Of a stretch of DNA of 64,000 nucleotides, positions 25,891 through 34,333 are shown in pieces. This DNA comes from CADEDV01 sp048498035. Its GTDB lineage: Bacteria > Bacteroidota > Bacteroidia > Chitinophagales > Chitinophagaceae. The notes below the pieces were generated by a model. It was not told the origin of the DNA. It was given only the letters and a program-made list of their open reading frames with translations, and searched no databases. The stretch is from the NCBI GenBank assembly GCA_048498035.1, contig JBEHYT010000003.1, positions 62,001 to 126,000 of the forward strand, written 5' to 3'. The first letter of the stretch is position 1. Each line of letters begins with the position of its first letter. Made by a program: the position numbers and the translations under genes.

Positions 25891-26940
25891 TTACCATTTT
25901 AACAAAGCGCTTGCCCACGTAAATCCGCTGCCAAATGCCGCCAGGCAAACGAGGTCACCCTCGTTGATCCTGCCCATTTCCCACGCTTCACACAACGCAA
26001 TAGGAACAGATGCAGCTGTGGTATTTCCATATTTCTGGATATTGTTATGCACCTGGCGGTCTGCCAAACCCAGTTGCTGCTGTACATGTTGGGCAATACG
26101 CAGGTTAGCCTGGTGCGGAATCAGCAGGTTGATATCAGCCGGCTGATAGCCATTTTTCTCAAGCGCTTCGCGAATCACTTCGGGAAATTTGACGATTGCT
26201 TTTTTAAATACTGCCGGACCGTCCATATTTGGAAACAAATCTTCCTTTGCTACCAGGTCGGGAGTGATGAACATGCCGCCGAAAGGAGCTTTCGGCAGCG
26301 GCGGGCGTTTTTCTTTCCAGAATCGCCCGGCATGAAACCCGGGATTGGGCATACTTAACAGTTCGCCATCGTTGCCGTCGCTGTGCAGGTGGGTGCTCAG
26401 GATACCCTGGTTGGGGTTATCTGTGGCTTGTAACACCACGGCGCCCGCGCCATCTCCAAAAATGACTGACACATTCCGGCCGCGCGTGGAATAATCGAGG
26501 GCATAAGAATGTGTTTCTGAACCAATCAGCAGGATATTTTTATACATGCCGGTGCGGATAAACTGGTCCGCTACGCTAAGTCCATATACAAAGCCACTGC
26601 ACTGGTTCCGGATATCCAATGCGCCCACTTCGCGCATGCCCAACATACGCTGCACCAACACTCCGCAGCCGGGGAAATAATAGTCGGGACTAAGCGTGGC
26701 AAAAATGATCATATCGATATCTCCGGCGGTAATCCCTGCCCGTTCCAGGGCAATAGTGGCCGCAGCTACACCCATGGTAGCGGTGGTATCTTCATATCGG
26801 GTTGCATATCGGCGCTCCTCGATGCCGGTGCGTTCCCGGATCCACGCATCGCTGGTGTCCATCAATTCGGCCAAATCCTCATTTTTGACCACAGTGGGGG
26901 GGACATACATCCCGATTCCTGCAATTTTTGTACGCGGCAT
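25891..26940 (-). CDS. fabH: 3-oxoacyl-ACP synthase III (FabH family)
   Basis: A 349-residue condensing enzyme that starts fatty acid synthesis by joining acetyl-CoA (or a branched acyl-CoA) to malonyl-ACP. Catalytic residues are visible: Cys in LDIRNQCSGFVYGL, His in LLIPHQANLRIA and Asn in KYGNTTAASVPIAL. The N-terminus KIAGIGMYVPPTVVKNEDLAELM is typical; GDGAGAVVL is the glycine-rich loop. ATG 26940 is chosen because the family N-terminus begins here, although the frame stays open 66 codons upstream. As usual in this phylum, more than one FabH may exist; a specialised KAS III role cannot be excluded. Confidence 0.88.
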   Translation of the reverse strand: MPRTKIAGIGMYVPPTVVKNEDLAELMDTSDAWIRERTGIEERRYATRYEDTTATMGVAAATIALERAGITAGDIDMIIFATLSPDYYFPGCGVLVQRMLGMREVGALDIRNQCSGFVYGLSVADQFIRTGMYKNILLIGSETHSYALDYSTRGRNVSVIFGDGAGAVVLQATDNPNQGILSTHLHSDGNDGELLSMPNPGFHAGRFWKEKRPPLPKAPFGGMFITPDLVAKEDLFPNMDGPAVFKKAIVKFPEVIREALEKNGYQPADINLLIPHQANLRIAQHVQQQLGLADRQVHNNIQKYGNTTAASVPIALCEAWEMGRINEGDLVCLAAFGSGFTWASALLKW

Positions 26941-27019
26941 AACAAGCAATTGACAGGTAAGATAAAGAATGTTGGCAGAAAGACGTTTTACGTGCCGCTG
27001 GCACGATCTTTTTGACAAA

Positions 27020-27223
27020 ATGGATAAAACGACTATGAAAAAAACAGATCCAAAAGAAAATTCCGGCCAGAAAGGCCATTCCGGGGGTTCATACCGGGAA
27101 AAACAACCGGCAGCGCCTAATCCGGGGAAAAAAGGCAAAGAAGACGCAGTAGATGAAAATGGGGATGGAAAAGGCGACTATTCCGTCCATTCCGGCACGC
27201 GGAAGACAAAAACCTCATCTTAG
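27020..27223 (+). CDS. possible small charged protein
   Basis: A 67-codon frame rich in Lys, Gly, Ser and Asp (DPKENSGQKGHSGGS, DAVDENGDGKGDYSVHSG). No hydrophobic segment or known domain. Composition is unlike a random out-of-frame translation, having almost no Leu, Cys or Trp, and the frame is divergent from fabH with the space for a promoter. It could start at ATG 27020 or at the MKK codon 27035. Expression is unproven. Confidence 0.4.
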   Translation: MDKTTMKKTDPKENSGQKGHSGGSYREKQPAAPNPGKKGKEDAVDENGDGKGDYSVHSGTRKTKTSS

Positions 27224-27261
27224 CGTACAAACGCTATGTGTTTGTTATTATTTCCACTTCT

Positions 27262-27293
27262 TTTGCTGCCCCCGCTTAATTGACGTACCTTTG
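27262..27293 (+). promoter_or_regulatory. promoter of typA
   Basis: TTTG at 27262-27265, exactly 20 bases, then TACCTTTG at 27286-27293. This is a close match to the Bacteroidota consensus. The predicted transcript starts around 27298-27300, giving a leader of about 16 bases before ATG 27316. Confidence 0.65.
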
Positions 27294-27315
27294 CCGCTCG
27301 TTTGAAATCGAGTAT

Positions 27316-29127
27316 ATGGACATCAGAAATATTGCGATCATCGCCCACGTTGACCACGGCAAAACAACCCTGGTAGACAAGATCTTACACGCTACCAAAG
27401 TATTCCGTGATAACCAGGACACTGGTGAACTGATCATGGACAGCAACGACCTGGAGCGTGAGCGCGGCATCACCATTTTTAGCAAAAATGCGGCGGTTAC
27501 TTACAAAGATGTAAAAATCAATGTGATAGACACCCCTGGTCACGCCGACTTTGGCGGTGAGGTAGAACGCGTGCTGAAAATGGCAGAAGGTGTTATCCTG
27601 CTGGTGGATGCTTTTGAGGGCCCCATGCCTCAGACCCGTTTTGTATTGCAGAAGGCACTGCAGCTTAACCTGAAGCCCATTGTGGTTATTAATAAGGTGG
27701 ATAAGCCAAACTGCCGCCCTGATGAAGTGCATGATGCGGTATTTGAACTCTTCTTCAACCTGGACGCTACAGAAGAGCAGCTGAACTTCCCCACTTACTA
27801 CGGATCGGGAAAAAATGGCTGGTTCAATAACTCCTTAACGCAAATTGATAATATTAATCCTTTGTTGGATGGCATTCTGGAGCATGTACCGGCGCCCAAA
27901 GTGAGTGAAGGCCCGTTGCAAATGCAGATCACTTCACTGGATTATTCTTCTTTCCTCGGTCGTATCGCAATCGGGAAAGTGAGCCGCGGTTCCATCCGCG
28001 AAAACCAGCAGATCGCTTTGATGCAGGCCGACGGCAGTTCCCGCAAAATGCGCGTCCGCGAACTGTACGTATTTGAAGGAATGGGAAAGAAAAAAGTATC
28101 CGAAGTGCTGGCAGGTGACCTGTGTGCTGTAGTGGGTATCGATGATTTTAATATCGGCGATACAATTGCCGATGCAGAAAATCCGGAGGCTTTACCCGTA
28201 ATTAGCGTGGATGAACCTACCATGAATATGTTGTTTTCCATCAACAACTCACCATTTTTTGGTAAGGATGGAAAATTTGTAACCAGTCGCCACCTGCGTG
28301 ACCGGCTGATGAAAGAAACTGAAAAGAACCTGGCGCTTCGGGTGGTAGACAATCCCGAAGGTGATAGCTTCCTGGTGTATGGCCGGGGCATTCTTCACCT
28401 GGGTATCCTGATTGAAACCATGCGTCGCGAGGGCTATGAGCTTACGGTAGGACAACCGCAGGTAATTGTAAAAGAAATTGACGGTAAGAAATGTGAGCCG
28501 TATGAGAACCTGGTGGTGGATGTGCCAAGTGAATTTGCCAGCAAGGTCATTGATCTTGTATCCCGCAAAAAGGGTGAGATGCTGGTAATGGAAACGCGTG
28601 GCGAAATGCAACACCTGGAATTTGATATTCCTTCCCGTGGGTTGATTGGTTTGCGTACGCAAATGCTTACGGCCACTACGGGCGAGGCTGTAATGGCGCA
28701 CCGCTTTACGGAATATAAGCCATGGAAAGGACCCATTCCCGGTCGTAACAATGGTGTATTGATTGCCAAGCAGGGTGGCACGGCTACCGCTTATTCAATT
28801 GATAAATTGCAGGATCGCGGAACATTTTTCGTGGATCCGGCTGAAGAGATCTATGCCGGCCAGGTAATGGCTGAAAACATCAAGCCCGGAGACCTGGTGG
28901 TGAACGTGGTGGAAGCCAAAAAGCTGACCAACCACCGTGCAAGTGGTAGTGATGCAGCTACTAACATTGCTCCCAAGACCTTGATGACGCTGGAAGAATG
29001 TATGGAGTATATCCAGCATGATGAGTGTATTGAAGTAACTCCGAATTTCATCCGCATGCGGAAAGTGATCCTTGACGAGGAAGATCGGAAGAAGGCACAG
29101 AAGCGGATGGAAGCAGAAGCCGTTTAA
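27316..29127 (+). CDS. typA: translational GTPase TypA/BipA
   Basis: A 603-residue ribosome-associated GTPase used in 50S assembly and stress or cold adaptation. G-domain motifs in order are AHVDHGKTTL (G1), RGITI (G2), DTPGHADF (G3), NKVDK (G4). Domain II follows (about 200-300), then two EF-G-like alpha/beta domains and the BipA-specific C-terminal domain with RTQMLTATTGEAVMAHRF. ATG 27316 is chosen because the G-domain begins immediately and a good promoter ends 22 bases before it. It is monocistronic, with a terminator at 29150. Confidence 0.96.
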   Translation: MDIRNIAIIAHVDHGKTTLVDKILHATKVFRDNQDTGELIMDSNDLERERGITIFSKNAAVTYKDVKINVIDTPGHADFGGEVERVLKMAEGVILLVDAFEGPMPQTRFVLQKALQLNLKPIVVINKVDKPNCRPDEVHDAVFELFFNLDATEEQLNFPTYYGSGKNGWFNNSLTQIDNINPLLDGILEHVPAPKVSEGPLQMQITSLDYSSFLGRIAIGKVSRGSIRENQQIALMQADGSSRKMRVRELYVFEGMGKKKVSEVLAGDLCAVVGIDDFNIGDTIADAENPEALPVISVDEPTMNMLFSINNSPFFGKDGKFVTSRHLRDRLMKETEKNLALRVVDNPEGDSFLVYGRGILHLGILIETMRREGYELTVGQPQVIVKEIDGKKCEPYENLVVDVPSEFASKVIDLVSRKKGEMLVMETRGEMQHLEFDIPSRGLIGLRTQMLTATTGEAVMAHRFTEYKPWKGPIPGRNNGVLIAKQGGTATAYSIDKLQDRGTFFVDPAEEIYAGQVMAENIKPGDLVVNVVEAKKLTNHRASGSDAATNIAPKTLMTLEECMEYIQHDECIEVTPNFIRMRKVILDEEDRKKAQKRMEAEAV

Positions 29128-29149
29128 TCAGCAAAGTACCATATGGATA

Positions 29150-29176
29150 AAGGGTTTCCGGGAGGAAACCCTTTTC
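29150..29176 (+). terminator. intrinsic terminator of typA
   Basis: A perfect 10-bp stem AAGGGTTTCC/GGAAACCCTT (29150-29159 and 29164-29173) with a GGGA loop, followed by TTCTTATTT. It lies 22 bases past the typA stop codon. Confidence 0.8.
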
Positions 29177-29319
29177 TTATTTGTGGTCTCTAATGTCCGG
29201 GAAAATTTTAGTAAACGCTACTGATTAGTGATGCATTAAGTCGATAATTCTGTCATCGTCATTTTCACATCTGTATTTTCTATCGAATCATCGAATCGTC
29301 GAATTACTGAATTGATCAT
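29177..29319. other. intergenic stretch before repeat copy 2
   Basis: No gene seen. At about 29282-29312 there is a short direct-repeat run of TCGAATCA/TCGAATCG/TCGAATTA units, an AT-rich spacer, and then the C-rich start of the repeat element. Confidence 0.4.
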
Positions 29320-29575
29320 TCCGCCGGCCCTTCGGGCCCTCCCTTTTTCTCCCTCCCCCACCTTCCAACCACCGTTTTTATCGTTTTGTCAAAGCGCTAC
29401 CTGGTGGCGGTTACCCGCCTCATTTGTACCTACTTTAACCAGCCTCCACAGGAATCACCTCCTGCTTCAGCTAAATATGATCGAAAGACATTGTCATTGG
29501 CCTCAGACGCGTTAAAGATAAAACCAACCTATGCCCCTCACCAACGGAAAAACAACGGAAATTGCCGGGAAAAAA
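29320..29575. repeat. diverged intergenic repeat, copy 2
   Basis: This copy matches 285-525 in order and orientation. It starts with GCCGG...GGGCCCTCCCT, then CTCCCTCCCCCACC and TCCAACCACCG; later CACAGGAATCACC, ATATGATCGAAAGACATTGT, CTCAGACG and GGAAAAACAACGGAA. The minus strand again has five G-runs (GGGGG, GGG, GGG, GGG, GGG) within about 35 bases. Sequence between the shared blocks has drifted, so the blocks look selected or slowly evolving. It lies between the typA terminator and a small membrane protein gene. Confidence 0.6.
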
Positions 29576-29721
29576 ATAAATAACCGCTGTGCAGATTCCG
29601 ATTCAAATCGCCACTTTAACCATACTTAGCTGCTGTTACCCCGACCCTACCGCCGCTAACAACATGAAATTCAATTCGTCAGCAACTAACTGAAATCATG
29701 TTCCTTATTTGGTAAATGTTG

Positions 29722-29729
29722 TAATTTTG
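29722..29729 (+). promoter_or_regulatory. -7 box immediately before a start codon
   Basis: TAATTTTG matches TAnnTTTG and ends 4 bases before ATG 29734, so transcription would begin at or near the A of the start codon and the mRNA would be leaderless. The -33 element is weak. Confidence 0.35.
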
Positions 29730-29733
29730 TAGT

Positions 29734-29958
29734 ATGAAGACGCGAATCGTGATACTGGCACTTTCAATCTCCTTTCTTCTCCTCGGCGCTACCCGCAGTT
29801 TTGCCCAATGCTCCATCTGTACCAAAACGGCACAACAATTAGGCGAGCAGCCTGCACGCGGACTTAATTCAGGTATTCTCTACCTTGCTTTTGCACCCCT
29901 CGCCATTGTAGGATTCATCGGTTATCGTTGGTGGAAAAATCAATCCCCGGAGTCCTGA
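29734..29958 (+). CDS. small membrane protein with CxxC after a signal sequence
   Basis: A 74-residue protein with a signal peptide (MKTRIVILALSISFLLLGATRSFA), directly followed by QCSICTKTAQQLGEQPARGLNSGILY and one transmembrane helix (YLAFAPLAIVGFIGYRWW) ending in a short charged tail. The CxxC pair sits at the first residues of the mature protein, which would face the periplasm; it could bind a metal or form a disulfide. I recognise a recurrent Bacteroidota protein type but no assigned function. It converges with meaB; the stops are one base apart. Confidence 0.75.
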   Translation: MKTRIVILALSISFLLLGATRSFAQCSICTKTAQQLGEQPARGLNSGILYLAFAPLAIVGFIGYRWWKNQSPES

Positions 29959-29959
29959 A

Positions 29960-30859
29960 TCAAAAACGATTGGCAACAAAACGATAAAGATTAAAATCGC
30001 CGCTCAGCCAGGCTTGTTCAATCTCTTTCTTCAATTCCTGCTTATCAATACCAGCCATTTTTTGCTGTTCTATCAGGTAATAGGCACGCTCTGCCAATAA
30101 CCAAAATCGTTTATCCGTAAGATGCGCTTTTTGTAGCTGGTGCGTAATGGCCAACGCAAGCTCTTCAATACCCTGGTGTTCCGATGCAATGGTCTTTAAC
30201 ACCGGCACTTCCTGGTAATGTTTACTAAATGCAGGTGCCAGCATCAACCGAAGGTTGCGAACAAATAAATCGGCATCCGGGCGGTCTGCTTTATTTACAA
30301 CAAAAATATCGGCTATTTCCATGAGGCCCGCTTTCATCGTCTGCACTTCATCACCCGCTTCGGGAACCATCACCACTACTGTAACATCCGCCAGTCCCGC
30401 AATTTCAATTTCACTTTGTCCTACCCCCACCGTTTCAATAATGATGTGGTCTGCCGGAGATGCTTTCAGCAAATCGGCGATTTCGATAATACGCGGATGC
30501 AAACCTCCCAGGGATCCACGTGTAGCCAATGATCGGATAAAAACCGAAGGATGGTTATACCAGTTGCTCATCCGGATCCTGTCGCCCAAAACTGCTCCCA
30601 TATTAAACGGCGATGAAGGGTCTACACAAAGAACAGCCACCTTTTTGCCCTGGCCAACCAACACGCCAATCAATGCATCTGTAAGCGTGCTTTTCCCGGC
30701 GCCGGGTGGACCGGTAATGCCAATCACTTTTGTTGCTCCGGCAGGCAGGGATTGCAAAAGCGTTTCATAACCGGGATGCATATTTTCAACAAGTGAAATT
30801 GCACGCGCCAGCGCTTTCACATTTCCAGATGCTACTTGTTTAAGTAATTCCTGCCACAT
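29960..30859 (-). CDS. meaB: methylmalonyl-CoA mutase-associated GTPase MeaB
   Basis: A 299-residue SIMIBI-class GTPase that guards and reloads adenosylcobalamin-dependent methylmalonyl-CoA mutase. G1 is GITGPPGAGKSTL; AVLCVDPSSPFNMGAVLGDRIRM, FIRSLATRGSLGGL and IIETVGVGQSEIEIA are the characteristic MeaB/ArgK stretches; NKADRPDADLF is G4. ATG 30859 is preferred over a TTG one codon upstream. The mutase genes are not adjacent. It is divergent from the O-antigen ligase gene. Confidence 0.93.
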   Translation of the reverse strand: MWQELLKQVASGNVKALARAISLVENMHPGYETLLQSLPAGATKVIGITGPPGAGKSTLTDALIGVLVGQGKKVAVLCVDPSSPFNMGAVLGDRIRMSNWYNHPSVFIRSLATRGSLGGLHPRIIEIADLLKASPADHIIIETVGVGQSEIEIAGLADVTVVVMVPEAGDEVQTMKAGLMEIADIFVVNKADRPDADLFVRNLRLMLAPAFSKHYQEVPVLKTIASEHQGIEELALAITHQLQKAHLTDKRFWLLAERAYYLIEQQKMAGIDKQELKKEIEQAWLSGDFNLYRFVANRF

Positions 30860-30891
30860 CAATGATTAGGATGTTGTACGTTTACAAAAGT

Positions 30892-32118
30892 ATGTGGAAC
30901 AAGTTACAGAATGAACAGCGAAGCGGGCTCATTTTTATGGTATTGCTGTTAATGCTGCTTTCGCTTTTTGTATCAAGGGCTGCGCTGTCCATTTCACTGG
31001 TGCTGTTTTTCATGGCCACGTTTACCGGCCGGCAACAAATTCACAATTTTTTTCAGCAACCAGTGCTGTGGTCTATGGCACTTCTCTTCCTGGTTCCGCT
31101 GGTATCCGGTTGGTGGAGTGCAGATCTTTACCAATGGGCATCTGTATTGCGCATCAAATTACCCCTGCTGCTGCTCCCCTTGTGTTTTGCAGGAAGTTGG
31201 CAATTGACTGCACAGCAATGGCGATGGTTATTACTTTTCTTTTCCTTACTGGTGGTTGCGAGCTCTGCATGGTGCATGATCCATTATTTGCAGAATATAG
31301 ACCTGGTAAACATCGATTACCTGCGGGCCAAAACCATGCAAACACCATTGGAGAACGATCACGTAAGGTATAGCTGGCTGGTGGTCCTTGCCATTGTAGC
31401 GCTGGGGTGGCTGGCGCTTCTTGCTTTTCGCGAAAAGCAACGCGGCTACTGGCTATTGGTAATCCTGGCTGCATGGTTGGTTTTATTCCTGCACATCCTG
31501 GCGGCAAGAACAGGTCTGTTGACCTTTTACCTGCTGCTGGGGGCCATCGTAATCGGGTTGCCGCTACGCGACTTTCAAAAAGGACACGCTATCGCCATCG
31601 CGTTATTCATCATTGCGCTTCCCGTGCTTGCCTATTTCCTTGTTCCATCCTTTCACAACAGGATATTATTTGCACAATATGAATGGGCCTATGCATGGAA
31701 AGGCAATTATTTACCTGGTTCCAACGATGCCATGCGCATTCTTTCATGGAAGGCAGGCTATAGCATTTTACAATCGAACCCAACCGGCGGCGCCGGGTTT
31801 GGCAATATTACTGCTGCCGTAGAAAGCTATTATGCAGGTTTAACACCACCGGTATTACCGGCCGACCGCATATTACCCAGCAGTGAAATCCTGATATATG
31901 GCGCAGGGGCTGGCTGGCCCGGCATATTGGCATTCCTGGTGGCGGTGCTGGCTCCTTTTCTGCAACCAGTCCGTTATCGCGGAGCGTGGCGCTGGCTCTG
32001 CGTTATTTCATTGGTGGGTTTGTTGTACGACGTCCCCCTTGAAGTGCAGTTTGGTGTTTTTATTTATGCTATTGTGCTGCTTTGCACAGCCCGTTACCTG
32101 CTCGTTGAAAAAACGTAA
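30892..32118 (+). CDS. O-antigen ligase family membrane protein
   Basis: About 408 residues with 11-12 hydrophobic helices and a periplasmic loop (about residues 270-345) holding RILSWKAGYSILQSNPTGGAGFGN and SSEILIYGAGAGWPGIL, the Wzy_C-type pattern. Such proteins ligate O-antigen to lipid A-core or polymerise it. ATG 30892 leaves room for a promoter (a near-match TACGTTTA at 30877-30884) next to the divergent meaB; in-frame ATGs at 30862 and 30871 are alternatives. A glycosyltransferase resembling LPS-core enzymes follows 9 bases on, which supports an LPS role. Confidence 0.78.
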   Translation: MWNKLQNEQRSGLIFMVLLLMLLSLFVSRAALSISLVLFFMATFTGRQQIHNFFQQPVLWSMALLFLVPLVSGWWSADLYQWASVLRIKLPLLLLPLCFAGSWQLTAQQWRWLLLFFSLLVVASSAWCMIHYLQNIDLVNIDYLRAKTMQTPLENDHVRYSWLVVLAIVALGWLALLAFREKQRGYWLLVILAAWLVLFLHILAARTGLLTFYLLLGAIVIGLPLRDFQKGHAIAIALFIIALPVLAYFLVPSFHNRILFAQYEWAYAWKGNYLPGSNDAMRILSWKAGYSILQSNPTGGAGFGNITAAVESYYAGLTPPVLPADRILPSSEILIYGAGAGWPGILAFLVAVLAPFLQPVRYRGAWRWLCVISLVGLLYDVPLEVQFGVFIYAIVLLCTARYLLVEKT

Positions 32119-32127
32119 ACTTGCAAT

Positions 32128-32889
32128 ATGACGCGCTTTTCCATTGTTATTATTTGTAAAAATGAAGCTGCAGTAATCGAACGCACGCTTAAAAGTGTAC
32201 AGGGCGTTACCGATGATATTATTATTTATGATAACGGCAGTACGGATCAAACCATGCAGTTGGCCCGGCAATGGGGAGCGCGGGTGGAGCAGGGCTCCTG
32301 GGAAGGTTTTGGTGCCACCAAACGAAAAGCCAATGCCCTGGCCCGCTATGATTGGATACTTAGCCTGGATGCGGATGAAGCGCTGAGCGATGATCTACGG
32401 GAAGAATTACAACAACTTCAATTAAGAGATGAAAATATCATATACGACCTTCCCTTCCAGAATTTCCTGGGGAGCAAAGCGCTGCGCTTTGGTGAATGGG
32501 GCGGCGATCATCATATTCGCCTTTTCAACAGAAAGGTGGTCAATTGGAATAATGCAGCCGTACACGAATCACTCATCACGCCGGAAAAAATAAAAGTGCA
32601 AAAACTTAGCGGCGCTGTTTTGCACCTTACCATGAAAGACATGGAAGAATACAGCCGGAAAACAGTGCAATATGCGATGTGGTGGGCTGAAAACAGTTTC
32701 CGGAACGGTAAAAAAGCCAGTTGGTTTAAAATAAGACTGTCGCCAGGCTTTACATTCATCAATTATTTTTTGCTGAAGGGTGGCTTCCTGGATGGTCATG
32801 AAGGTTATGTATGCGCCCGGATGACATCCTTCTACACGTTTTTAAAATATTCGCGCTTGCGCGAATTAAACCGCACACAACAGCAATAG
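32128..32889 (+). CDS. LPS-core type glycosyltransferase, family 2 (WaaE/KdtX-like)
   Basis: A 253-residue soluble GT2 enzyme. FSIVIICKNEAAVIERTL is the nucleotide-sugar site, DIIIYDNGSTDQT follows, and LSLDADEALSDDL carries the DxD metal site. LRFGEWGGDHHIRLFNR and AVHESLITPE are characteristic of WaaE-like core beta-glucosyltransferases. ATG 32128 directly opens the domain. Pairing with the O-antigen ligase suggests lipopolysaccharide assembly. Exact sugar and acceptor are not deducible. Confidence 0.85.
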   Translation: MTRFSIVIICKNEAAVIERTLKSVQGVTDDIIIYDNGSTDQTMQLARQWGARVEQGSWEGFGATKRKANALARYDWILSLDADEALSDDLREELQQLQLRDENIIYDLPFQNFLGSKALRFGEWGGDHHIRLFNRKVVNWNNAAVHESLITPEKIKVQKLSGAVLHLTMKDMEEYSRKTVQYAMWWAENSFRNGKKASWFKIRLSPGFTFINYFLLKGGFLDGHEGYVCARMTSFYTFLKYSRLRELNRTQQQ

Positions 32890-32947
32890 CGGTAGCTTTT
32901 GCCGAATGGCAGTAACTTTACAATGAATTTTGAATGGAGGTGTATGT

Positions 32948-33589
32948 ATGACAAACTTTATTCCCATATTTCCCCTGGGCATCGTGGTTTATCCCGGGGA
33001 GCCGCTGAACCTGCATATTTTTGAACCCCGATATCAACAACTCATCCGTGAGTGCCATGAGCAACAGCGAATGTTTGGCATACCGACAGTTATTGATAAA
33101 AAAGTGCAGGATTATGGATCACTTGTTACCATCAGGGAAATCTCCAAAGTGCATGAAAACGGGGAGATGGACATTAAAACCCAGGGAGAGCGTGTATTTC
33201 GCATCCTGGAAGTGATAAAAGAAGTTCCCGATAAATTATACAGCGGAGCGATTGTCAATTATCCTGTTAGCCGGGATCATGGGAATGCTGAACTGATGCG
33301 TAAAGTGATCCAGGGGATTAAAGACCTGCATGAATTGCTGAAAGTGTCTAAAGAATTTCCAAAGGCAGAGGCGGAATTGAATACTTATGATGTGGCACAT
33401 CATATCGGGTTATCGCTACAGGAAGAATATGACCTGCTCACATTGCTGGATGAGCGCCAGCGACAGGAATACCTGAAAAGACATCTTGCCAAAGTGATAC
33501 CGATGGTGGCGGGGATGGAACAGCTAAAAGAAAAGATCAAATTGAACGGTCACTTCAAAAATCTTGAAGGATTCGATTTTGGAAAATAG
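32948..33589 (+). CDS. LON substrate-binding domain protein
   Basis: A 213-residue protein consisting only of the N-terminal domain of Lon protease, without the AAA+ or peptidase parts. FIPIFPLGIVVYPGEPLNLHIFEPRY is the family start; KTQGERVFRILEV and the C-terminal helical part (LLTLLDERQRQEYLKRHLAKVIP) follow. Such stand-alone proteins may deliver substrates or act as chaperones; function is not established. ATG 32948 is chosen because GGAGG stands 7 bases before it, a true Shine-Dalgarno that is rare in this window. It precedes coaX by 15 bases. Confidence 0.88.
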   Translation: MTNFIPIFPLGIVVYPGEPLNLHIFEPRYQQLIRECHEQQRMFGIPTVIDKKVQDYGSLVTIREISKVHENGEMDIKTQGERVFRILEVIKEVPDKLYSGAIVNYPVSRDHGNAELMRKVIQGIKDLHELLKVSKEFPKAEAELNTYDVAHHIGLSLQEEYDLLTLLDERQRQEYLKRHLAKVIPMVAGMEQLKEKIKLNGHFKNLEGFDFGK

Positions 33590-33604
33590 AACAAACCTAT
33601 CTGT

Positions 33605-34333
33605 ATGCCTGTAACGCTTTGTCTTGATTTTGGAAATACGCGGAAAAAAATTGCCGTTTTTGAAGGAAATGAACTGGTGAGAAGCCAGGTGATTGAAGAC
33701 GATTTGCCCGAAACGATTCACTCCCTGCTTACCCGGTATCAACCGGCGAAGTCAATCCTTTCATCGGTAATTGATCACCGACCTGAACTGGAAACAGAAC
33801 TGGCGGCGGCTACGCAGTTTCACAAGCTTTCTCACGAAACAAAACTTGATTTCACCAGCCCGGTGGGCAAACCTGCCACGATCGGGGCTGACCGACTGGC
33901 CCTCGCGGCGGCAGCTGTACGGTTTTATGCGGGAAAAAACGTGCTGGTGGTAGGGCTGGGTACCTGTGTTACCTACAATTTCATCAATAAATACCGGGAA
34001 TTGGTCGGTGGAGGTATTTCAGCCGGCCTGGAAATGCGGCTGCGCGCGATGCATGACTATACCGCTAAATTGCCATTAATCCGGCCTGCGGCCGATGCGC
34101 CGCTGATTGGATATGACACGGAAACGAACATGCTCAGCGGTACCATTTTGGGATTAGCCATGGAAATCGACGGATTCGTCGATGAATACAGGGCGAAATT
34201 TGGGAACTTTAACGTCGTCTTAACCGGGGGTGATTTAGTGCATTTGGCTTCACACCTTAAAAACAGGATATTTGCAGACCCCGATTTAATCTTTAAGGGT
34301 CTTTATGCTATTAGTGAAGTTAATAACCCCTAA
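33605..34333 (+). CDS. coaX: type III pantothenate kinase
   Basis: A 242-residue ASKHA-fold enzyme for the first step of CoA synthesis. LCLDFGNTRKKIAVFEGNE is the phosphate-1 motif; PVGKPATIGADRLALAAAAV carries the conserved GADR; LVVGLGTCVTYNFI is phosphate 2, and GGGISAGLEMRLRAMHDYTAKLP follows, with LTGGD near the end. Length fits CoaX. The last 29 bases overlap the start of the outer membrane protein gene, so translation is probably coupled. Confidence 0.93.
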   Translation: MPVTLCLDFGNTRKKIAVFEGNELVRSQVIEDDLPETIHSLLTRYQPAKSILSSVIDHRPELETELAAATQFHKLSHETKLDFTSPVGKPATIGADRLALAAAAVRFYAGKNVLVVGLGTCVTYNFINKYRELVGGGISAGLEMRLRAMHDYTAKLPLIRPAADAPLIGYDTETNMLSGTILGLAMEIDGFVDEYRAKFGNFNVVLTGGDLVHLASHLKNRIFADPDLIFKGLYAISEVNNP

